DNA of 64,000 nucleotides from Polyodon spathula (Eukaryota; Chordata; Actinopteri; Acipenseriformes; Polyodontidae): NCBI RefSeq assembly GCF_017654505.1, contig NC_054558.1, positions 12,567,278 to 12,631,277 of the forward strand, read 5' to 3'. Shown piece by piece: positions 57,373 to 64,000 of this stretch (position 1 is its first letter; each line of letters starts with the position of its first letter). The notes under the pieces were generated by a model. It saw only the letters and a program-made list of their open reading frames with translations, ran no database searches and was not told where the DNA came from. The position numbers and the translations under genes were made by a program.

Positions 57373-58095
57373 TGTAGCAGGGGGAGATCTGTGCTGACTC
57401 TGCTGGCGTGTACACAGTGCTGCAGGAAGAGGGCAGCAGTCGTCCAACAACCGCCTGTGAGTTATGGTAGTGACACGGGGAGGTGAGAAAGTGGGTGTGT
57501 GGACTTTCCCCCTCTCTGAATGGCTGGGAGGTGAGTCTTGTGGAGATTGTTAGCCCTATAAATTAATGCTCTGCTGTTTCCTCAGGTCTGACTTTTTAGA
57601 TGCACCGAGAGTGTGGAAGCGCCGATCCAGAACCGAGAACCAGTCGGGAGAGAACGAAACAGTGTGTCAGAGCGAGACAGTGAGGGCGGGAAACCCTTGG
57701 GCAGTCCCTGGAATATTATAGCCAAGCAGGCTAGTTAGCCGGCAGCGTAGGTCAGTGATCCGGGTCGCATGGGTAGCGGCAACCAGGATATTACTGCCAA
57801 GTGCAGCACCTTTTCTTTGTAGTTTTGTTACTGTTTTATTTTCGCTGTTTCTTTGTGCCTTTGATTTTTGCATTATTGTTTTGAAGCACCTGCAAGTGCG
57901 CCTGTACTGTTTACCATTGCTTGGTATTCCCATGGTTCTGTTTACCATAGTTCGTAAGCAGACCATGGACCAACACCGCCCTCTGCGGGCTAAAGAAACC
58001 CAACGCACCCTAAAATAAAACTGGGCACCTGTGCGTTGTTGTCAAGTTCATCTGTCTGTCTCCTGAGTCAGTGAATTACCCACCACCCTTCCACA
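57373..58095 (+). mobile_element. solo LTR with CCTTA target duplication
   Basis: It begins TGTAGCAGGGGGAG and ends CCTTCCACA. CCTTA flanks it at 57368-57372 and 58096-58100. Removing it and one copy of CCTTA restores the Tc1 inverted repeat (atcaccttacaataatt). TATAAAT at 57557 and AATAAA at 58014-58019 mark a U3-R-U5 layout on the plus strand. The 5-bp duplication and TG/CA ends fit a Ty3/gypsy or ERV-like LTR. Confidence 0.93.
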
Positions 58096-58230
58096 CCTTA
58101 CAATAATTGATTTTGAGTTTAAGTGTTTTAAGACAAAATATTGAACAGAATGAAATTTAAATGTACCATTTGTAATTCAGTAATATGAGAGAATTGGTCA
58201 GGGGTCTGAATACTTTTGCAAGCCACTGTA

Positions 58231-58315
<85 letters not shown>
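58231..58315. repeat. (TG)n then (TA)n microsatellite
   Basis: A tgtatgtg lead-in, ~22 GT units and ~19 TA units. It mirrors the repeat on the other side of the Tc1. Confidence 0.95.
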
Positions 58316-58318
<3 letters not shown>

Positions 58319-58424
58319 AATGTTAAAGCTACTCAAGCAAAACCCTCAAAGTTAGGAAGTTACGAGTTAAGGTTGGCACTGTTATGTGTATGTACCGAAA
58401 CTGCTCTGCTTTGGATTGTAAATG

Positions 58425-58745
58425 ATATCCTGCTTAATGCTGATGCTGCTGCTCCCTCTGTCCTTGTCCTCCTTGACCTAACTGCTGCTTAGACATCATA
58501 GATCACATTCTTCTTGACTGCCTTCAGAAGTATGTTGGGATCTCTGGAACCTGTCTCTCCAGGCTGTCCTCTTACCTATTTGGACGCATGCAGTATGTTT
58601 TCTATGATGGAAGCAGTGTTGACGCAAACCTGGTCACTTACGGTGTCCCTCAAGGGTCAGTTCTCGGGCCTCTTCTCTGCAACATCTACATTCTTCCCTT
58701 GGGTCACCTCAACATTGCCTCATGTTTCACTCATATGCAGATGAC
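58425..58745 (+). pseudogene. L2-like LINE reverse transcriptase fragment
   Basis: In one frame the plus strand reads VLVLLDLTAA, a stop, then DIIDHILLDCL, RLSSYLFGRMQYVF, VTYGVPQGSVLGPLLCNIYI and LPLGHLN. These are RT palm motifs of an L2-type LINE. It stops at the CR1 insertion (atgacat|aagaacaag). Confidence 0.85.
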
Positions 58746-59465
58746 ATAAGAACAAGAAAGTTTACAAACGTGAGGAGGCCATTTGGCCCATCTTACCCGT
58801 TTGGTTTTTTGTAGCTTATTGATCCCAGAATCTCATCAAGCAGCTTCTTGAAGGATCCCAGGGTGTCAGTTTCAACATTATTGGGGAGTTGGTTCCAGAT
58901 TCCCATGATTCTGTGTAAAAAAGTGCCTCTTATTTTCTGTTCTGAATGTCCCTGTATCTAAGCTCCACTTGTGACCCCTGGTCCTTTTTTCTTTTTTCAG
59001 GTTGAAAAAGTCCCTTGGGCCGACATTGTCAATACCTTTTAGAATTTTAAATGCTTAATCAGATCGCCGCATAGTCTTCTTTGATCTTTTAACCTGTTTT
59101 CATATGACATGCCTTTTAAACTAGGAATAATTCTGGACGATCTTCTTTGCACTCTTTCTAGAGCAGGAATATCTTTTTTGTAGCGAGGTGACAGGAACTG
59201 AACACAATATTCTAGATGAGGTCTACTAATGCATTGTAAAGTTTTAACATTACTTCCCTTGATTTAAATTCAACACTTTTCACAAAATAGCCGAGTATCT
59301 TATTGGCCTTTTTAAAGCTTCCTCACATTGTCTAGATGAAGACATTTCTGAGTCAACATAAACTCCTAGATCTTTTTTCATAGATTCCTTCTTCAATTTA
59401 AGTATCTCCCATATGATATTTATAATGCATTTATATTGCTTGCGTTCGCGTGCAGTACCTTACAC

Positions 59466-61962
59466 CAGGGGTATCAAACTCAATTTACATGCGGGCCAAG
59501 CCAATGTTGACCATGAAATCCTAATGTAGGCCCAATGACATCACGGAAGACTGTATTGGTTAAAAAAAAAAAAAAACTTATTTCATGAAGTATTACATTG
59601 AATTGTCATAGAACTTTTTTACAATTTGGGTTTGCCAAAGATTTTTTAGTGTTTGCCAGAAACCTGGCAATGCTTCAGTTCTGTGAGTCTGCTGATATTT
59701 GGCCTCAGTGACTGAGCAGTTGAAACCTTCAGGATTGCAGCAAGGTGTGTATCAAATAATTTTGTTCTGTATTTTGACTTGTTTATGTTCATAGTGGAAA
59801 AAAGTTTCTCACAAATGTATGTGCTGCTGAACAGAGCCATGTTTTTTTTTTTAAGCTTTTGCAAAGCTGTGGGGAAAGATGGTGATAGCTGCTTGAAATG
59901 GGAACTGTGTGACATCTCCTCGGGATTCCTTGAATTTATTCTTCAGATGTGTGTTGCATTGAAGATCAATGAACTCCGTCTGTAAATCACTTGGTGCTGT
60001 TTCCACATCAACTGAAAATGGATCAGCAAACAACTGGAAGCTTACTCTTTGCTTTCTGAAATCTGCAAACCGCTGATCAAATTCTTCCAAAAGCAGGTCA
60101 AGTTTATCAGCGTATTCAGCACAACTGAACTGAATTTCAATGCCCAGCTCTTCCAGAAGTGACTTGCATGATGGGAAATGAGTGTGATTACTCTGAGAAA
60201 TCTGATTTTTCCACAGTTTTAGTTTAGTTTTTAGTTTTTATGCTTTCACATCATCAAACACTGTTGTCACAAGCTGACCAGGACTTTGCAGCTTCAGGTT
60301 TAGGTTGCTCAACTCTTGGGTGAGAGTTGGAACAAGGAAAGCAAGATCCATCATCCATTTTGTGTCTTCAAACTCTGGCAGAGGCATATTAATCTCCTCC
60401 ATGAACATTTTCACCTTTTACATTTTAACTCAAAAAGTCTTTTTAAAACAGTGCCCCTGCTTAGCCAACGCACCTCTGTGAAGTACAGCAAGTCACCATA
60501 TTTGGATTCAACTTCCTCCAAGAAAGCAGGAAATTGTGTTCTGCAAGCCCCTGGAGCGAATGTAGTTCACACATTTCACAACAACGGGCATAACATTGTC
60601 CAGCTTCAAAGATTTACTGCACTGTGCCTGCTGGTGAATGATGCAGTGTAATGCTACTGGTTGCTCTGCATTTTATTCTTCCATCTTTTTTTGCACAAGC
60701 GCTACCAACCCGTTCTTTTTCCCAGTGATTGCTGGGGCTCCATCTGTTGTTAAGCCTACTAAAGAATGCCACTGCAGACCAGCGTGTTCTAGTGCGTCTT
60801 TAAGGTTTTGAAAGATCTCAATTGCTGTTGTTCTACCGTGCACTGTAGACAAGCTTAGCAGTTTTTCCGTGACTTGAAAGTCATCATCAACACCTCTCAC
60901 AAATATCGCTGCGCACTATCAACCAAATCGGTGCTCTCATTAAGCGCAATAGAGTATGGCACTGAATGCTTTGCTTTTCTCGCAGAGATGCTCCTCAAGA
61001 GCTTTAGAAAACTCAACAACAAGCTCTGCTACTGTATTTACAGACAGGCTAACATTGCTAAAAACATTTCTCAAGTCAGGACATACGACCTCAGACACTT
61101 TGATTATACAGTATTTAATAAATTCACCATCAGAGAATGGCTTCGCAGACTTAGCAATCATTTCACACCCCACATAACTTGCCAAAGCTGCTGCCTCTGA
61201 CTTTTTTCACTTTCTGAAAAAGCTGTTGTTGCAACACTAATCCTTTTTTTAACTGCAAAGTTGTCTTCTCTCTCCTCCTCGATATTTACCATACTGCTCT
61301 GCTTTGTTGTATAGTGCCGTTTAATATTGTACTCTTTTAAAATGGCAACTCTTTCCTTGCAAATTAAACATGTCGCACTGTTTGTACTCCACAAAAAAAA
61401 AAAAATAATAATAATCAACCGTCCACTTTTCTTGAAATTGCCTGTGTTTGTGGTCAATTTTTCTTTTAGACATTTCTTTGCTCATTTACGTTTGTTCGGG
61501 ATTCGTGTACGATATATTTTTGAGTGACTCCTACGATGAGTTCATACAGTCTCAGTGCCACTCATATTTTTGTACTAATGCTGACTCAACTGAGAAAAAA
61601 AAGTTTAGATCTGATCAATTATCTTTTGTCAGTTGTTATGGCACAAAATGTTGGACTTTCACTGTCACCAAACTGTCAGTTCAGTTGCTCCTCCCGAACA
61701 CATGTCGGTCTGTATAGTTTCTTATCTCTGCTATAAACCGGGACTGTGTCAATTTACGGTAACTAAAAGGACAGTTCTTAAAGTGGTAGCAACTTATTAC
61801 AACTAACCATAAACAATGCACAACATCGCCTACACATGTTTTACAGCTGTTTACTTGAGTTTTACGGATGCAGCTCCATGCGGGCCAGATTAAATTACTT
61901 TTGTGTAACTATTTAGAGGGCCGGACTGCAGCACTGTGTGGGCCACGAGTTTGAGACCATTG
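59466..61962 (-). mobile_element. hAT transposon with 8-bp target duplication
   Basis: Ends CAGGGGTATCAAACTC and GAGTTTGAGACCATTG are imperfect inverted repeats. CCTTACAC is duplicated at 59458-59465 and 61963-61970. The size (2.5 kb), 8-bp duplication and a transposase on the minus strand identify a hAT element. Subterminal gcgggccaagcc and cgggccagatt pair as well. Confidence 0.93.
59646..61457 (-). pseudogene. hAT transposase remnant
   Basis: From high to low coordinates come an N-terminal part with STNSATCLICKERVAIL and the KRHYTTK block of a BED-like zinc finger, then KPFSDGEFIKYCI, SLSVNTVAELVVEF, LVGLTTDGAPAITGKKNGLV with a catalytic Asp, and finally the C-terminal dimerisation block STYICEKLFSTMNINKSKYR with TKLFDTHLAAILK. 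Motifs match hAT transposases of the type that gave rise to GTF2IRD2/ZBED-like host genes. Multiple frameshifts and stops show decay. Confidence 0.88.
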
Positions 61963-62095
61963 CCTTACACTTTTCTCTATTAAATCTCATTTGACCTGTG
62001 TCTGCCCAGTTCTGAATGCTGTCCAGATCATTTTGAATGGCCTTTACTGCTGCAACAATGTTTTCCACTCCTATTTTTTTTGTCGTCTGCAAATT

Positions 62096-62840
62096 ATAAC
62101 ATTTTATAACATTTCCATGCAGATCTTCCGATTTTGGTGTACCGTTGTCGTACCATTTCCGCGTTTCCTGTATTTTTAGGAGGGTTTATAACCAATGTGT
62201 CTGTGACCTGAGGTGGGGCTATGCTAAAATCAAGGAGTTAACCCCAAGGTTTCTAATTCTGTGGGTTTGTGTCACAATCTTAATGTTATCTTAGCGTAGT
62301 TTTGCAATGATCCTATACATGCGGATATGTATGTTCTACAGGATATTTGTAACACTAAAATAACTGTTGTGCAAAACATCTGAAAGAAATTCCGAAATAT
62401 GAATGTCAATTGAAAGAATGTTTGAAGAACGCTTGAAAACCCATTTTCGCTATTTTTTTTTTTTTTAATTTTGGTTTATAAAAAAACAAAAAAACAACAT
62501 TAATACTTATGGCTGTAGTTTTTATGAAAACTTTTGAAAATATATTGCTTTCGTATGAATTAACGCTGTCACATATACCGTAAAACAAACGCTTACGAAC
62601 TAATTAATGCTATGCAATACATCTTAGGGTTATTTTAAAAACAACACTAGCATGTATCGTCAAAAAAGACGGCGAAGAAAAATGCAAAATACAACCGTGC
62701 CAAGTGAAATTTCACAATACAGAAATGCTATATTACTTTAAGAACAAAGTAAAACTGATGAGAATAAATTAGACCTGCGGTCTAAACAGAGCGTGCCTTC
62801 CCCACCTCTTTGCTTGAGAGGAGAACAGCAATGTTGTTTA
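62096..62840. other. spacer upstream of the second V segment
   Basis: No repeat class recognised. It has a poly-T tract at 62452-62467. Confidence 0.35.
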
Positions 62841-62843
62841 GGA

Positions 62844-62851
62844 TGACGTCA
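62844..62851 (+). promoter_or_regulatory. palindromic CRE (TGACGTCA) upstream of the second V segment
   Basis: A perfect TGACGTCA lies ~220 bp before the leader ATG, followed 16 bp later by a half site (gcgtcatt). ATF/CREB sites are a known component of TCR V promoters. Confidence 0.5.
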
Positions 62852-63069
62852 CACATAGTGAGGCGTCATTGTGTAAGCTTCCCAATAACCTATGCATGGC
62901 GCTGTTCGATTGTAAATGTAAATGTCTTGATCCGAATCTGAATACTTACAGCTAGTAACTGCAGTTTTGATGCTCCAAAGAACAGGCAGGTATCAGAGAA
63001 ATTGTGGCAGTTACTGTTGAACGAGTCTGTTTGTTAGAAGACCCTATCAGTCCTTTTACAGATTGTAAA

Positions 63070-63833
63070 ATGCGACCTGTTTTTATAATTGTGCTTGTGG
63101 AGTTGTTCGGTAAGTTTGAATATACCACTAAAAATAGACTTTAGTTAATTAGTAATTCATTTAGACAACCTTCTTCATTATTTGCATTATTCTTTTAAAT
63201 TGATATTTTCTTTTATAGTTCTGCTTTCTTAGTTAAAAAATAATGTATCAAAATGTAAATTAGTAAATCTGTGGAGACACTTTCAATCTCTATTCATATT
63301 TGCTTTTTTTTGGTAAATACAATGACATTGATTATTTAATACTATACTTTTAAAATCAAATGTACATTTTCTATATACGAAAAAGCAGTCTGTGTTGATG
63401 TAACATGCAATCTGTTGTTATTAATTAGAAAATGAGATACTAGAAGCATGGATGTTTTAGATTTTAGGATTCATTTGTTTATTTAAATTACAATGTCAGT
63501 TTATCATTATTATTATTATTTAGATTTCCTCAGAGGAGACAGCGTAAACCAGACAGCGTTCCCCATAATGGTCAAAGAGGGACAGACTGTTCAAATACCC
63601 TGCAGCTATAAACTCTCCAGCTCCACAAGCGCCAATCTGTTATGGTACCGTCAGTATGCATCGGGATCTATGGAGTTTGTTCTTCTGAAATACACTTCTG
63701 CTGGACAAGTTTATGAAACACCAGGCGCTCTTGGCGAAAGATTCTCCGCTGAAGTAGATTCCCAGCGCTTCACGTTAAGCATCACTCGAGTACTTCTGTC
63801 AGATTCGTTAATGTATTACTGCGCGTTGTGTCC
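63070..63833 (+). CDS. germline T-cell receptor V segment (alpha/delta-type), second
   Basis: Leader exon 63070-63109 (MRPVFIIVLVELF) ends at GTAAGT. The V exon runs from acceptor attattatttag (AG at 63522-63523) to 63833; the split Gly/Asp codon keeps the frame. The V fold is complete: GQTVQIPCSYKLS with the first Cys, NLLWYRQY with the core Trp, RFSAEVDSQRFTLSI and SDSLMYYCAL with the second Cys. No stop precedes the recombination signal. It differs clearly from the V at 53.1 kb and so belongs to another V subgroup. Same orientation and ~10-kb spacing are typical of a V cluster. It appears functional; TRAV versus TRDV cannot be decided from sequence alone. Confidence 0.88.
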
Positions 63834-63873
63834 CACAGTGAAACAGACGATAGTTCATGTCAGCACTAAACTG
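63834..63873 (+). other. 23-bp-type recombination signal sequence of the second V
   Basis: Perfect heptamer CACAGTG at 63834-63840, followed after 23-24 bp by a weak nonamer (ACTAAACTG at 63865, 5 of 9 to consensus). The strong heptamer contrasts with the degenerate one of the first V. Confidence 0.75.
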
Positions 63874-64000
63874 CAGAGCTGAAAGTTGGCATGTTCTCTA
63901 AAATGTGGCTAGAGAACATGCCCACCTGTAGGTTATCCCGTAATACAGTTTTGAAATAGTTCCCAAATGCAATGCTATGAATATCTAATCTTTTGTAATA

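Larger units (their letters stand above)
55881..58228 (+). mobile_element. Tc1-family transposon carrying a nested solo LTR
   Basis: Left end cagtggcttgcaaaaatatt and right end tacttttgcaagccactg are inverted repeats. The right flank is TA. Inner inverted blocks (tgtaaggtgacattggtttt, aaatatcttgcttgcataag) also pair. Without the 728-bp LTR plus duplication the element is ~1.62 kb, the normal Tc1 length. Confidence 0.93.
58746..62095 (-). mobile_element. CR1-type LINE, minus strand, split by a hAT insertion
   Basis: From 58746 the minus-strand 3' end (taagaacataag-type octamer and gccaaatggcctcct) leads into coding sequence homologous to the CR1 at 25812. Homology is cut at 59465 inside the NREKCKVLH codons. 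It resumes in frame at 61963 with MRFNREKCKV and continues to the FADD region near 62090. Frameshifts are present. Confidence 0.88.

Overview
The window looks like AT-rich genomic DNA from a ray-finned fish. It is crowded with CR1/L2 LINEs, several Tc1 families, a DIRS element, Ty3/gypsy LTRs, hAT and Penelope remnants, tRNA-SINEs and long microsatellites. It also holds two germline T-cell-receptor variable (V) segments with 23-bp-spacer recombination signals. The CR1 family, with its ATGTTCTT-type tail, together with the Tc1 mix, would fit a non-teleost such as a sturgeon or paddlefish. That placement is inference only.

Layout: 1-8.3 kb is SINE, satellite, MITE and Penelope debris. An L2 tail (8.3-8.9 kb) abuts a 623-codon minus-strand ORF (8.9-10.7 kb). 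That ORF is a truncated paralogue of the main gene. 11-36.4 kb is nested transposons and LTRs: gypsy pol, two solo LTRs, a nearly complete Tc1, a CR1 with its RT C-terminus open, minisatellites, and a 4.7-kb DIRS retrotransposon interrupted by a ~610-bp palindrome. 36.6-44.3 kb is the main gene, one uninterrupted 2548-codon ORF, followed by a 3'UTR with a polyadenylation signal near 45.2 kb. 45.4-53 kb is again repeats. V segments lie at 53.1-54.0 kb and 63.1-63.9 kb, both on the plus strand, separated by two Tc1 elements, a solo LTR nested in one of them, and a CR1 copy carrying a hAT insertion.

The main gene appears to encode a secreted multidomain protein. In order it has a signal peptide, a small helical module, two furin-type sites, eleven ~140-residue ricin-B/beta-trefoil-like repeats (QLWYW motif) in alternating types, a second copy of the helical module, a hydrophobic segment, a ~200-residue lysine-rich linker, a third furin-type site, and a C-terminal domain with the HxE...PC...C zinc-site pattern and strand order of the cytidine-deaminase fold. 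The order binding array, cationic linker, cleavage site, nucleic-acid-modifying domain resembles delivered effectors (AB or polymorphic toxins) and would fit the secreted AID/APOBEC-like deaminases proposed for metazoan immunity. It lies about 9 kb upstream of TCR V segments and about 26 kb head-to-head from its truncated paralogue. This is the strongest candidate for an undescribed system in the window; its activity and target are unknown.
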